This document shows, piece after piece, positions 8,901 through 16,886 of a stretch of DNA of 64,000 nt. Under the pieces are notes generated by a model. The model saw only the letters and a program-made list of their open reading frames with translations, ran no database searches and was not told where the DNA came from. Both the position numbers and the translations under genes were made by a program. Location of the stretch: assembly GCF_000716785.1 (NCBI RefSeq), contig NZ_JNYY01000007.1:62001-126000 (forward strand), read 5' to 3'. This stretch comes from Amycolatopsis vancoresmycina (GTDB lineage: Bacteria > Actinomycetota > Actinomycetes > Mycobacteriales > Pseudonocardiaceae). Each line of letters starts with the position of its first letter. The stretch's first letter is position 1.

Positions 8901-9941
8901 CTGACCGGCCTCCATGCGCCGACCACGGTGGAACTGCGAGACGCTGCTCGGATCCCGTTCACCGGAAAACTCGGCCGCGACTACCTGGTTCAGGTTTTGA
9001 CGGAAAGCGACGGATGGATTTCCCCGGACCTTGCGGCAACCACACGGGTCACCCAAGTGACCCTTCAGTCCGTGGTCAACTTCCGGACCTTCTGCCGCCT
9101 GATGGCCTTGCCCGCCTTGCGGACTCTCTGGGTGAGCACCGTTCTGTCCATCAACGCCACCGTTCTCCCCCCATTGCCACGCAACGAAACCATCACCGCG
9201 CTGGATTTGCAATTCGCGGCAACCGCGAACGGCGCCGCCCCGTTGGACTGCGCACAATTCCATGCCGCACCCAACTTGACCGACCTTCGCATCGGCGCTG
9301 CCGGGCCGATCGAACTTACCAACCTGGCCGCACTCAACGCCCTCGACAAACTCGAGATCCTCGAGCTGGAGGGGTTCAAGCTGTCGAGCGCGGAAACCGC
9401 GGAATTGTCGCTCCCCGCGCTGCGCTGGCTCCGCATCACCGATTGGCCGCTGAACGACCTCAGCACCTTCGCGGGCTGTACCAACCTCGAAGTCATCGAC
9501 GCCCCGGACTCCGAAATCGAAAGCCTCCACGGCATCGGCGGCATGACCGGCCTCCGCAGCATCGCCCTCGGCAGCAGCACATCCCTCACCGACATCGGCG
9601 AGCTGACCCCGCTGACCGCCCTGGAACACGTCGACCTCACCAACTGCATCGCCCTCGACGACGAAGCCCTCGACATCGTCGAAAAGCTCCCTCCCGAGAC
9701 CGAACTCGAGCTCGCCGGCTCCAGCGTCGACGCCGACCTGCGCAACGCGCCGATGCAGATCCTCACCGAGCACGTCCCCGATGCCTGGCCCGACTCCATC
9801 GCCATGCTCGACAACGACATCGACGTGACCCAGGAAGACTTCTTCGTCCGTTCGGTCGTCGGCGCGACGGCCGCCGAAGAGGAATTCACCCACGGGTGGA
9901 TCGTCGGTGATCTCGAAGCCTACGAAAGCCGTCCGCTCTAG
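5982..9941 (+). CDS. PNP/MTAN-like - NACHT NTPase - leucine-rich-repeat protein (STAND, NLR-like)
   Basis: A 1319-residue, three-part STAND NTPase. Residues 1-240 form a nucleoside phosphorylase/MTA-nucleosidase-like domain, with a GVAGGVKD glycine loop, Glu173 in the VEQE purine-ribose site and Asp199 in the GISD motif of purine-cleaving members. A helical linker follows. Residues about 460-650 are a NACHT domain, with Walker A GEAGSGKTT at 477-485 and Walker B LLIDGLDE ending at 565. After helical repeats, residues about 1100-1260 are leucine-rich repeats, presumably the sensor. PNP domains in such proteins are established immune effectors that cleave ATP in Detocs, CBASS and Avs-type systems; nucleosidase activity here is inferred. 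A GAAGG ribosome site precedes the ATG, which overlaps the SLATT stop. Two TTA codons (8253, 8550) suggest bldA dependence or recent transfer. Confidence 0.88.
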   Translation: MTRTAVVLTALPVEFTAVAERLAGAVWQTHAQGSRYLVGTSGVWQVAVAEIGRGNEEASYSTERALQHFSPDVALFVGVAGGVKDVSLGDVVFATEVHGYEYGKEGADVFLPRGQVGSASYDLVQAARYLRHQLTGFAVVVEPIAAGGKVLADAEAPTADVIRRHYSQVVAVEQEGLGFVKAASARSGVSIGVIRGISDLLSGKAEADRAGGQEVAARHAAEFAFALLDAVDQTTYSLEDVAGALLSALLRLHRWPSRDEIPALGRDRKEKRKAERLLEDLEEVLLEHLERAAGAYGIDDTGFFRQVVSGLAPAGQAHAAEAATLRPLLGEARSPAEGYFLSDVTAFLVGAYLGVPDLRRDALSGALEREADLPKALETALNSVPRRQRARDEAVDDQLSAAAYTTDYLRAISNRLDHLEILGIDLARSVERYALTPAFVALSAASGQWDDDHTWSGGRRNDVVNVLAAANPLVLIGEAGSGKTTLLQWIAVSAARAQLPPQLEAWKGKVPLAVRLRRYVERPLPEVEELTDEVASSLSARKPPRWCTDLLVAGRAILLIDGLDELPISRRPAVQTWLDDLLATFPDNVFIISGRPAALSHPGLKLTRFAAAQLDPMGPDQISALVRQWHVSTSGSLPKEQQESHRAKGKLVAEHILNSPALLDLARTPLLCAVLCALAYARKGFSSLPRRRLELYETALVMLAGRRDTERNLAISPLGPQERLALLEDLAQWLIRNDHSEIAKEKALSHVGQTLRLLREDAITAEEALQDLVERSILREPAPGVIDFAHRTFLEFLAARWMSNQGDFGALLYRSSDPSFAGVIALAVGMARPAEATGLLANLLSKAEKASRHQEHLYSLVMSCVDACLRVDYSVTRRLESYLESLVPPLNSDAMLKLVAGGDTSVGLIEQFLTSAADDDRTLDRCVEALGRIASPKALKVLIDLPVELRRSLAQSLIEAWSFFPPAEYAEQVLTGLHAPTTVELRDAARIPFTGKLGRDYLVQVLTESDGWISPDLAATTRVTQVTLQSVVNFRTFCRLMALPALRTLWVSTVLSINATVLPPLPRNETITALDLQFAATANGAAPLDCAQFHAAPNLTDLRIGAAGPIELTNLAALNALDKLEILELEGFKLSSAETAELSLPALRWLRITDWPLNDLSTFAGCTNLEVIDAPDSEIESLHGIGGMTGLRSIALGSSTSLTDIGELTPLTALEHVDLTNCIALDDEALDIVEKLPPETELELAGSSVDADLRNAPMQILTEHVPDAWPDSIAMLDNDIDVTQEDFFVRSVVGATAAEEEFTHGWIVGDLEAYESRPL

Positions 9942-10726
9942 CGGTTCGCCACCGGCACGAACCGGTAGCTCCGCACGATCCGCTCCAGCTCGCCCTGCGC
10001 GGACGACCCCTCGCCCGCGTACGCCACCATCACACCGGACGTCCCCGAATTCCCCCCGAACGCCAGCACCGCCACCTGCGCGTGCCGGACCGCGCACTCC
10101 CCCGGCTGCGCCGGGGTCACCGAAGCGACCACTACCCGGGCCGGAACCGCCGTACCGTCGGCCCGGGAGACCTGCGCGTCCGACGCCGGGCCCAGTTCCG
10201 GCGCCGCGTCGTACGCGCCCTTCGCCAGGTCCGTCGCTGCCTTGCGGGCCGCCGCGTCGAGGTCTGCCAGCGGCTCCGTGGTGACGCCCGCGCCGCCGCA
10301 TTTGCCCAGGAATGCGCTCGTGATCAGCCTGATGCCGGCCCAGCCGTGCTGCGTGCCGGGTGCCGGCTGCCAGTTCGGCGGGACGTCGTAGGCGTACGAA
10401 CCGTCGCGACCCGCGACCGCCTGCCAGCCCGCGACCACCGCCGGGACCGCGGCCCGCGGTGACGGCGTCGCCACCAGGGGCGACGGCGGCGGCGAGGACG
10501 ACGCCGGGTGCTGCTTGCCGACACCCAGCGCGTTCAGCACGCCCGCGACCAGGGCGATGAACACCAGGCCGAACCACGGCGCCCGCCGCCACTTCAGCGG
10601 CTTCGCCTTCGGCCGGATCCGCTTCGGCTTCGCTCGCGGGGCGTCCGCGGGTTCGTAACCGCCGAACCCGCGGAGCGCCGCGTTGTCCTCGTAGCCCGGC
10701 GTCGCGTCTTCGGAACGCCGGCTCAT
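9938..10726 (-). CDS. Membrane-anchored hypothetical protein
   Basis: A 262-residue protein. Residues 1-48 are cytoplasmic and rich in Lys, Arg and Pro. One membrane helix at about 50-68 (WFGLVFIALVAGVLNALGV) is followed by a Pro/Ser linker (75-90) and an extracellular domain of about 165 residues. That domain has a WQ..YDVPPNW motif and paired cysteines, a layout seen in several actinobacterial DUF proteins of unknown role. The ATG is 1 nt downstream of the proS stop codon, so it is probably cotranscribed with proS. Its 3' end overlaps the convergent NACHT gene by 4 bp. I do not assign a function. Confidence 0.8.
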   Translation of the reverse strand: MSRRSEDATPGYEDNAALRGFGGYEPADAPRAKPKRIRPKAKPLKWRRAPWFGLVFIALVAGVLNALGVGKQHPASSSPPPSPLVATPSPRAAVPAVVAGWQAVAGRDGSYAYDVPPNWQPAPGTQHGWAGIRLITSAFLGKCGGAGVTTEPLADLDAAARKAATDLAKGAYDAAPELGPASDAQVSRADGTAVPARVVVASVTPAQPGECAVRHAQVAVLAFGGNSGTSGVMVAYAGEGSSAQGELERIVRSYRFVPVANR

Positions 10727-10727
10727 C

Positions 10728-12476
10728 TCAGCCCCGGACGAGCTTGACCAGGTGCTCGACGACGGCGTCGACCGCGATCTCCTCGCGGTCGCCCGAACGC
10801 CGGTCCTTCACCTCGACGACGCCGTTGGCCAGCCCGCGCCCGACCACCAGGATGGTCGGCACACCCACCAGCTCCGCGTCGGCGAACTTGACGCCCGGCG
10901 TCGCCTTGCGGTCGTCGAGGATGACCTCGACGCCGGCGGCGTCCAGCTCGGCGGCGATCTTCTCGGCACCCGCCGCGATCGCCTCGTCCTTGCCCGCGAT
11001 GACGATGTGCACGTCGAACGGCGAGACCACGCGCGGCCAGATCAGGCCGAGGTCGTCGTGGTTCTGCTCGGCGAGCACGCCGACCAGCCGCGAGACGCCG
11101 ACGCCGTACGAGCCCATCGTGATCCGGATCGGCTTCGAGTCGGGGCCGAGCGCGTCGACCTCGAAGGCGTCGGTGTACTTGCGGCCGAGCTGGAAGATGT
11201 GCCCGATCTCGATGCCGCGCGCGGCGACCAGGGTGCCGTGCCCGTCCGGCGACGCGTCGCCCTCGCGGACCTCGGCGGCCTCGATGGTGCCGTCCGGGGT
11301 GAAGTCGCGGCCGGCGAGGAGGTCGACGACGTGGTGGTCGACCTTGTCGGCCCCGGTGACCCAGGCGGTGCCGGGGACGATCCGCGGGTCGGCGAGGTAG
11401 CGCACGCCGTTGTCCTGCAGCGCCTTCGGGCCGATGTAGCCCTTGACCAGGAACGGGTTCTTCGCGAAGTCGGCCTCGTCGAGCAGCGCGACCTCGGCGG
11501 GCTCCAGCGACGCTTCGAGGCGCTTCATGTCCACTTCGCGGTCACCCGGGACCGCGACACAGACCAGCTCCCACTCGGCCGAGCCGGGCTGCCGCGTCTT
11601 GAGCATGACGTTCTTCAGCGTGTCCGCGGCGGTGAACGTGCGGCCCAGCCCGGCGTCGTTGAGGAAGTTGACCAGCGTCTCGATGGTCGGCGTGTTCGGC
11701 GTGTGGTGCACCTGCGCCTCGGGGCGGCCCTCGATGGGCTGCGCGGCCGGGGCGGGCGTGACGACGGCTTCGACGTTCGCGGCGTAACCGGACTCGGTGC
11801 TGCGGACGTAGGTGTCCTCACCCGTTTCGGCGACGGCGAGGAACTCCTCGGACGCCGAGCCGCCCATGGCACCCGACGTCGCCTTGACCACGACGTACTC
11901 GAGGCCGAGCCGGTCGAACAGCTTCACATACGCGTCGCGGTGGGCCTGGTAGGAGCGGGCGAGGCCGTCGTCGTCGAGGTCGAAGGAGTAGGAGTCCTTC
12001 ATGACGAACTCGCGGCCGCGCAGGATGCCGGCGCGGGGGCGCGCTTCGTCGCGGTACTTGGTCTGGATCTGGTACAGCGTGACCGGGTAGTCGCGGTACG
12101 AGCTGTACTCGCCCTTCACGGTGAGCGCGAACAGCTCCTCGTGCGTCGGGCCGAGGAGGTAGTCGGCGCCCTTGCGGTCCTTGAGCCGGAAGAGGCCGTC
12201 GCCGTACTCGGTCCAGCGGCCGGTGGCCTCGTAGGGCTCCTTCGGCAGCAGTGCGGGGAACTGGATCTCCTGGGCGCCGATGGCGTTCATCTCTTCGCGC
12301 ACGACGGCTTCGATGCGGCGCAGCACCCGCAGGCCCAGCGGCAGCCAGGAGTACCCGCCCGGGGCGACCCGGCGGACATAGCCGGCACGTACCAGGAGCC
12401 GGTGGCTCGGTACCTCGGCGTCCGCCGGATCCTCGCGCAACGTGCGAAGGAACAACGACGAAGTCCTGGTGATCAC
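10728..12476 (-). CDS. proS: Prolyl-tRNA synthetase
   Basis: Charges tRNA-Pro with proline in the cytoplasm. At 582 residues it is the bacterial form of ProRS. The class II core includes GPTHEE at 109-114 and the motif 2 region YRDEARPRAGILRGREF at 141-157. An editing (INS) domain lies at about 220-390, motif 3 contains GSYGVGVSRL, and a C-terminal anticodon-binding domain starts near 470. The GTG start (VITRTSSLFLRTL) matches the conserved N-terminus of the family. It is followed after 1 nt by a membrane-anchored hypothetical gene, probably in the same transcript. Only the usual single-copy function is implied. Confidence 0.98.
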   Translation of the reverse strand: MITRTSSLFLRTLREDPADAEVPSHRLLVRAGYVRRVAPGGYSWLPLGLRVLRRIEAVVREEMNAIGAQEIQFPALLPKEPYEATGRWTEYGDGLFRLKDRKGADYLLGPTHEELFALTVKGEYSSYRDYPVTLYQIQTKYRDEARPRAGILRGREFVMKDSYSFDLDDDGLARSYQAHRDAYVKLFDRLGLEYVVVKATSGAMGGSASEEFLAVAETGEDTYVRSTESGYAANVEAVVTPAPAAQPIEGRPEAQVHHTPNTPTIETLVNFLNDAGLGRTFTAADTLKNVMLKTRQPGSAEWELVCVAVPGDREVDMKRLEASLEPAEVALLDEADFAKNPFLVKGYIGPKALQDNGVRYLADPRIVPGTAWVTGADKVDHHVVDLLAGRDFTPDGTIEAAEVREGDASPDGHGTLVAARGIEIGHIFQLGRKYTDAFEVDALGPDSKPIRITMGSYGVGVSRLVGVLAEQNHDDLGLIWPRVVSPFDVHIVIAGKDEAIAAGAEKIAAELDAAGVEVILDDRKATPGVKFADAELVGVPTILVVGRGLANGVVEVKDRRSGDREEIAVDAVVEHLVKLVRG

Positions 12477-12587
12477 TGCGGGGCTCCCTGCGCCGGGCGG
12501 GTGTGAAAGTCCCGCTCAGGGTAGTCAATCCCCCGGCCGTGGCTCCAACGGGTTATCCGGCGGCCGGTTTTTGTCGGTGGTCACCGC

Positions 12588-12593
12588 TAGCTT
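12588..12593 (+). promoter_or_regulatory. Leaderless -10 hexamer TAGCTT
   Basis: TAGCTT ends 6 nt before the ATG at 12600 of the VOC gene. Confidence 0.45.
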
Positions 12594-12599
12594 CGGGAC

Positions 12600-12953
12600 A
12601 TGGCGATCCACATGGGCATGATCACGATCGACTGCGCGGACCCCCGGGCGCTGGCGCGGTTCTGGACGGCAGCGCTGGACACGACGGTGGCCCAGGACTA
12701 CGGCGAGTTCGTGGTCCTGGCACCACCTCCGAACGGCGGGCTCCCGCTGGGGCTGCAGCGGGTCCCGGAGGCCCGCGCGGGCAAGAACCGGGTGCACGTG
12801 GATTTCGGCGGTGACGATCGGGCGGCCGAGGTGAAGCGGCTCGTGGAGCTGGGCGCGAAGGAGGTGGCGGAGCACGAGGTGCCGGGGCTGGCGTGGACGG
12901 TGCTGGTGGATCCGGAGGGGAACGAGTTCTGCGTCTCGGCGGGGGTGCACTGA
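12600..12953 (+). CDS. VOC (glyoxalase-like) family protein
   Basis: A 117-residue single-module vicinal-oxygen-chelate protein, close to the Glyoxalase_6-like group common in actinobacteria. The beta-alpha-beta-beta-beta units are visible: MITIDCADPRALARFW at the N-terminus and VLVDPEGNEFCV at the C-terminus, with HVDF in the middle strand. Members include dioxygenases, isomerases and resistance proteins, and short ones like this usually dimerise. The substrate cannot be predicted. The start is fixed by the leaderless promoter just upstream, and the gene appears to be monocistronic. Confidence 0.9.
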   Translation: MAIHMGMITIDCADPRALARFWTAALDTTVAQDYGEFVVLAPPPNGGLPLGLQRVPEARAGKNRVHVDFGGDDRAAEVKRLVELGAKEVAEHEVPGLAWTVLVDPEGNEFCVSAGVH

Positions 12954-13036
12954 GGGAGAGGGGGCGGACCCGTCGATGGCCGAGCCTCCGGTGGGTTCGG
13001 CGCGGCACCTGCGCGGCTGTCCGCCGCCGTAACGGG

Positions 13037-13042
13037 TAGAAA
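13037..13042 (+). promoter_or_regulatory. Leaderless -10-like hexamer TAGAAA
   Basis: TAGAAA sits 6 nt before the ATG at 13049. It lacks the final T of the usual consensus, so support is weaker than at the other sites. Confidence 0.35.
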
Positions 13043-13048
13043 GGCGGC

Positions 13049-13951
13049 ATGAGTGCTCGCGTGCTTCTGCCCTGGACCGACATCGAGGTGCCCGAGCGTG
13101 TCGAGGCCGCGTACTACGACGGGCTCGGTTCCCCGCCCGGTGACCTCGCGGATGTCGAGTTCTACGTGCTGCCCTACGACCGGGGGCCCGAGCCGCCGAA
13201 GCTGATCAAGGAACTGCCGTCCCTGCGGGTCGTGCAGTCCCTGTCCGCCGGGGTCGAAGCGCTGGTTCCGCTGCTCCCCGCGGGCGTGCGGCTGGCCAAC
13301 GGGCGGGGGCTGCACGATCTGAGCGTCGCCGAGCACGCTCTGGCCCTCATCCACGCCGCTCAGCGGGACCTGCCCCGGTGGTTCGCCCAGCAGGCCCGGG
13401 GTTCGTGGGTGCGCGAACACACCCGGTCGCTGGCCGACAGCCGGGTGCTGCTCGTCGGGTACGGGTCCATCGGGCAGGCCATCGAACGGCAGCTCGTCGC
13501 CGCCGAGGCCGTGGTGACCCGGGTCGCCAGCCGGCCACGGCCGGACGAGGGGATTCACGGTGTCGGTGAGCTCGCCGCCCTGCTGCCCCAGGCCGACATC
13601 GTCGTGCTGGTCCTGCCCGACACCCCCGCCACGCGCGGGCTCATCGGCGCCGAACAGCTCGCCGCCCTGCCCGACGACGCCCTCCTCGTCAACGTCGGGC
13701 GCGGCACGGCCGTCGACACCGGCGCCCTCCTCGCCGAGACCAGGACCGGGCGGTTGCGGGCCGGGCTCGACGTCGTCGATCCGGAGCCACTGCCCGCCGA
13801 TCATCCACTGTGGACGGTTCCGGGGGTGGTCATCACCCCGCACATCGCCGGTGGTTCGGCATCGTTCTACCCGCGGGCGAAGAAGCTCGCCGCCGAGCAG
13901 GTGCGGCGGTACGTGCGGGGTGAGGAGCTGCTCAACGTCGTGGCGCCCTGA
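13049..13951 (+). CDS. D-isomer-specific 2-hydroxyacid dehydrogenase
   Basis: A 300-residue NAD(P)-dependent dehydrogenase that interconverts a 2-oxoacid and a D-2-hydroxyacid. The Rossmann motif is VGYGSIGQAI (about residues 135-144). The family signatures around LPDTPATRGLIG, LVNVGRGTAVDTGALL (with the catalytic-site Arg) and the His in TPHIAGG are all present. Residues 1-95 and the last helix form the split substrate-binding domain. The length is slightly short of the 310-330 usual for glyoxylate/hydroxypyruvate reductases, which are its nearest likely functional relatives. The exact substrate is open. It stands alone, head-on to the downstream GNAT gene. Confidence 0.92.
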   Translation: MSARVLLPWTDIEVPERVEAAYYDGLGSPPGDLADVEFYVLPYDRGPEPPKLIKELPSLRVVQSLSAGVEALVPLLPAGVRLANGRGLHDLSVAEHALALIHAAQRDLPRWFAQQARGSWVREHTRSLADSRVLLVGYGSIGQAIERQLVAAEAVVTRVASRPRPDEGIHGVGELAALLPQADIVVLVLPDTPATRGLIGAEQLAALPDDALLVNVGRGTAVDTGALLAETRTGRLRAGLDVVDPEPLPADHPLWTVPGVVITPHIAGGSASFYPRAKKLAAEQVRRYVRGEELLNVVAP

Positions 13952-13972
13952 CGGCCGGCGCGCGTTCCGGCT

Positions 13973-14926
13973 TCAGGACAGCACGTACACGTGCCATTCG
14001 TCGTCGACGCGGTATCCGCAGCGCTCGTAGACGCCCAGGGCGCGGTGGGCGTTGTCGACGTCGACGTTCAGGGCCGACCGGTCGAACCCCGCGTCCTTCG
14101 CCGCCCGCAGCGTGTGCCCCAGCAACCCCGACGCGACTCCCCGGCCTCGCAGGATCCCCCGCGTTCCCACCCAGGTGGCGTAGTGCTCGCGGACGCCCGT
14201 CGCCGCGGTTTCGGACTCGTAGTGGTGGCTCAGGACGAACGCCAGCACCTTGTCGTCCTCCACGATCAGGAACGACAGGTCCGGGCGGAAGTCCTTCGAC
14301 CCCGTGACCAGGTGGCGCCAGGCGTCCGGCTCGTACACCGTGCTGCCCCAGTGGCCGGCGAACGTGTCGTTGCGGGCGTCGAGCACCGCGAGGTCGTACT
14401 CGAAGGCGAACGGCACCGCCTCGTAGCCGTCGGGGAGCGGTGGCTGGGGCGGGAGGTCCGCCAGGCCGACGCGCATGTTCACCATCGTGCGGCCGTGCCG
14501 GTAGCCCGCGCGGGTGAGGACGCCGGCGATCCAGCGCTCGTTCTCGTGACTGCCGTGGTGGAGCTCGAGCGGCGCTCCCGGGAACGTGCGCTCGTGGACC
14601 TCGCGGCTCGTACGCGCGAACCACCCGGTCAGGTGAGCGCCGACCTCGTCGGTCCGGTACTCCGGGTGCACCACCGACTGGAGTCGGATCATGTGCACCG
14701 GGTCGGCGGCGTCGCGGCGGCGGGCCAGGCCGTAGCCGACCAGGCGGTCGCCGGCCCAGACGCCCACCGTGGCGCGGGGCAGGTCGATGTTGGGCCCGGC
14801 CAGCTCTTCGCGGAGGTCCTCCGCGCTGAAGTGCTCACCCGTCCGGTCGACCTCTTCGGCCGCCGCGTAGAGCCGGGCGAGGGCGGCGGCGTCGGCGAGG
14901 GTCAGCGGGCGCCAGGTCAGGTCCAT
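13973..14926 (-). CDS. Tandem GNAT-domain acetyltransferase
   Basis: A 317-residue protein with two GNAT folds, like mycothiol synthase but not clearly that enzyme. The N-terminal module (about 1-150) has a degenerate acetyl-CoA loop. The C-terminal module (about 160-317) carries the better-conserved motif A, TRGILRGRGVASGLLGHTL, and an ALGVYERCGYR tail that fits the acetyl-CoA and substrate sites. The substrate is unknown. The ATG has no Shine-Dalgarno match but has a leaderless -10 box (AGGCTA on the plus strand) 6 nt upstream. Confidence 0.9.
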   Translation of the reverse strand: MDLTWRPLTLADAAALARLYAAAEEVDRTGEHFSAEDLREELAGPNIDLPRATVGVWAGDRLVGYGLARRRDAADPVHMIRLQSVVHPEYRTDEVGAHLTGWFARTSREVHERTFPGAPLELHHGSHENERWIAGVLTRAGYRHGRTMVNMRVGLADLPPQPPLPDGYEAVPFAFEYDLAVLDARNDTFAGHWGSTVYEPDAWRHLVTGSKDFRPDLSFLIVEDDKVLAFVLSHHYESETAATGVREHYATWVGTRGILRGRGVASGLLGHTLRAAKDAGFDRSALNVDVDNAHRALGVYERCGYRVDDEWHVYVLS

Positions 14927-14932
14927 GCCCGG

Positions 14933-14938
14933 AGGCTA
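14933..14938 (-). promoter_or_regulatory. Leaderless -10 hexamer TAGCCT (minus strand)
   Basis: On the minus strand TAGCCT ends 6 nt before the ATG of the tandem GNAT gene. Confidence 0.45.
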
Positions 14939-14969
14939 GGCCGGGCGGCGGGGCCCGCGCACCCCGATT

Positions 14970-14975
14970 TACGCT
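14970..14975 (+). promoter_or_regulatory. Leaderless -10 hexamer TACGCT
   Basis: TACGCT ends 6 nt before the GTG at 14982 of yaaA. Confidence 0.45.
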
Positions 14976-14981
14976 CGGGCC

Positions 14982-15728
14982 GTGCTGGTGCTGCTCCCCC
15001 CTTCCGAAACCAAGGCCGACGGCGGCCGCGGTGGCGCGCTCGACCTCGGCGCGCTGTCCTTCCCCGAGCTGAACTCGACGCGCGCGAAGCTCGCCGACGC
15101 GCTGGTCGAGCTGGCCGCCGACGTCCCCGCCAGCATCGCCGCCCTCGGCCTCACCGAGCGCCAGGCCGGGGAGGTCACGCGCAACGCGCAGCTGTGGGCG
15201 TCGCCGACGATGCCGGCGCTGCGCCGCTACACCGGCGTCCTCTACGACGCGCTCGACGTCAAGAGCTTCACGCGGGCCGGGCTGGAGAAGGCGCACCGGC
15301 GGCTGGCGGTGACGTCTTCGCTGTTCGGCGTCGTTTCGGCGACCGACCCGATCCCGGCGTACCGGCTCTCGGGCGGCAACTCGCTGCCTTCGCTCGGCAC
15401 CGTCCGCGGGCTGTGGAAACCGGTCCTCGAGCCGGTGCTGCAGGCGGTCGAGGGCCTGGTCGTCGACCTGCGCTCGGGCACCTATTCGGCGTTCGCGAAG
15501 CTGCGCCCGGACGCGGTGACGGTCCGGGTCGTCACCGAAAACGCCCGCGGCGAGCGGGTGACGGTCAGCCACTTCAACAAGGCGTACAAGGGCCGCCTGG
15601 CGCACGTGCTGGCGGCGACCAGGGCCGAACCGTCCACTGTGGACCAGCTGGTCAAGGTGATCACCAAGGCCGGCCTGGTGGTGGAGCGGGCCGGCGAGCA
15701 CGCGCTGGAACTCGTCACCGAGGGCTGA
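14982..15728 (+). CDS. yaaA: YaaA-family peroxide stress protein (DUF328)
   Basis: A 248-residue member of the YaaA/UPF0246 family. The hallmark N-terminus VLLPPSETKADGG is present, with a later VSHFNKAYKGRLA segment. In E. coli YaaA limits free intracellular iron during peroxide stress, and the fold binds DNA through a helix-hairpin-helix-like motif; the role in actinomycetes is inferred. The GTG start fits the conserved N-terminus and has a leaderless promoter. The last 14 bp overlap the convergent FAD oxidoreductase gene. Confidence 0.93.
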   Translation: MLVLLPPSETKADGGRGGALDLGALSFPELNSTRAKLADALVELAADVPASIAALGLTERQAGEVTRNAQLWASPTMPALRRYTGVLYDALDVKSFTRAGLEKAHRRLAVTSSLFGVVSATDPIPAYRLSGGNSLPSLGTVRGLWKPVLEPVLQAVEGLVVDLRSGTYSAFAKLRPDAVTVRVVTENARGERVTVSHFNKAYKGRLAHVLAATRAEPSTVDQLVKVITKAGLVVERAGEHALELVTEG

Positions 15729-16803
15729 GGCCGCCGAACCGGTCCGGGGCGAACGGACTCAGGTCGAACCCCGGGTCCTCCCCCAGCGCGATCGCCGCGA
15801 CGAGCTTCCCCGCGAACGGCGCGTTCGTCAGCCCGCCCGCACCGAAGCCCGTCGACACGACCAGGCCCGGCCGCAGCAGGCCCAGCACCGGGAGGCCGTC
15901 CGGGGTGCCGGGACGGAAGCCGACGCGGGTCTCCGCGAGCGTCGCGTCCGCGAGGCCGGGCGCCACCGCCAGCGCGTTCTCCAGCACTTCGCGCTGGCCG
16001 GCCGCCGTGACGCGGTAGTCGAAGCCCGAGTCCGCCTCGCGTGTCGCGCCCGCGACGACGCGCCCGCCGCCGAACGCGAGCAGGTAATGGCTGGTTTGCG
16101 GCAGGACAACCGGCCACGCCGAGGTGTCCGTGCCCGGCAGGTCGAAGTGGCTGATCTGGCCGCGGTGCGGCGTCACCGGGAGGTCGATCCCCAGCGGCGC
16201 CAGCAGCTCGCGGCTCCACGCGCCGGCCGCGACGACGACGCTGTCCGCCTCGAGCGAGCCGTCCGGCGCCGCCACCGTGCCGTCGGCGCGGAAGGCGACC
16301 TCGCCTTCGACGAACCTCGCGCCCCGGCGCTCGGCAGCCGTCAGCAGAGCGCGGCGCAGCAGGTGCCCGTCGACGCGGCCGGCGCCGGCCAGGTGCACCG
16401 CACCCAGCCCCGGCGCCAGCGCCGGGAACAGCTCGCGGGCCTGCGCGGGGTCGAGCCGCCGCACCTCGCCGATCTCGGGGGCGGCCGCCGCCCGGGACGT
16501 CAGCCGCTCGTGCGCCTCGGCCAGCTCGGCGTCGTCGGCCGACACGACCAGGCCGCCGACGACCTCGAACGACGAGCCTTCGAGCTCCGCGGTGAACTCC
16601 CGGTAGTACCGGCCGGCGGCCGCCGCGAGCGGGTACAGCGCCTCGTTCCAGCGCGACGTCCACGGGCTGACGATCCCGGCGCCGGCCTCGGTCGCCGTGC
16701 CGGGGCGCGCCGCGTCCGCCACGATCACTTCCGCGCCGCGGCCGGCGAGGTGCCAGGCCGTCGCCGCGCCGCCGATTCCGCTGCCGATCACGAGCACTCG
16801 CAT
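15715..16803 (-). CDS. FAD-dependent oxidoreductase, D-amino-acid oxidase (DAO) family
   Basis: A 362-residue flavoenzyme of the glycine/D-amino-acid oxidase superfamily. The dinucleotide motif VIGSGIGGAATAWHLAGRGAEV is at the N-terminus. A second FAD contact, VVVAAGAWSRELL, lies mid-protein, and the C-terminal GLRPGT.like motif appears as RVGFRPGTPDGLPVLG followed by VSTGFGAGG. Enzymes of this group oxidise the C-N bond of amino acids, sarcosine or similar amines, producing hydrogen peroxide. The substrate is unknown. ATG 16803 is chosen over the GTG at 16812 because GGGGAG between them is a well-placed ribosome site. Confidence 0.92.
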   Translation of the reverse strand: MRVLVIGSGIGGAATAWHLAGRGAEVIVADAARPGTATEAGAGIVSPWTSRWNEALYPLAAAAGRYYREFTAELEGSSFEVVGGLVVSADDAELAEAHERLTSRAAAAPEIGEVRRLDPAQARELFPALAPGLGAVHLAGAGRVDGHLLRRALLTAAERRGARFVEGEVAFRADGTVAAPDGSLEADSVVVAAGAWSRELLAPLGIDLPVTPHRGQISHFDLPGTDTSAWPVVLPQTSHYLLAFGGGRVVAGATREADSGFDYRVTAAGQREVLENALAVAPGLADATLAETRVGFRPGTPDGLPVLGLLRPGLVVSTGFGAGGLTNAPFAGKLVAAIALGEDPGFDLSPFAPDRFGGLSPR

Positions 16804-16873
16804 GCTCCCCACCCTGCCCGATCTTGCCGCGCCCGGGCCAGCGGCCTTGACCGCGCCCGGGCCCGGCCGGTCG

Positions 16874-16879
16874 TATGCT
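16874..16879 (+). promoter_or_regulatory. Leaderless -10 hexamer TATGCT
   Basis: TATGCT ends 7 nt before the ATG at 16887, which favours that start over the ATG at 16875 lying inside the hexamer. Confidence 0.45.
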
Positions 16880-16886
16880 GCGCGCC

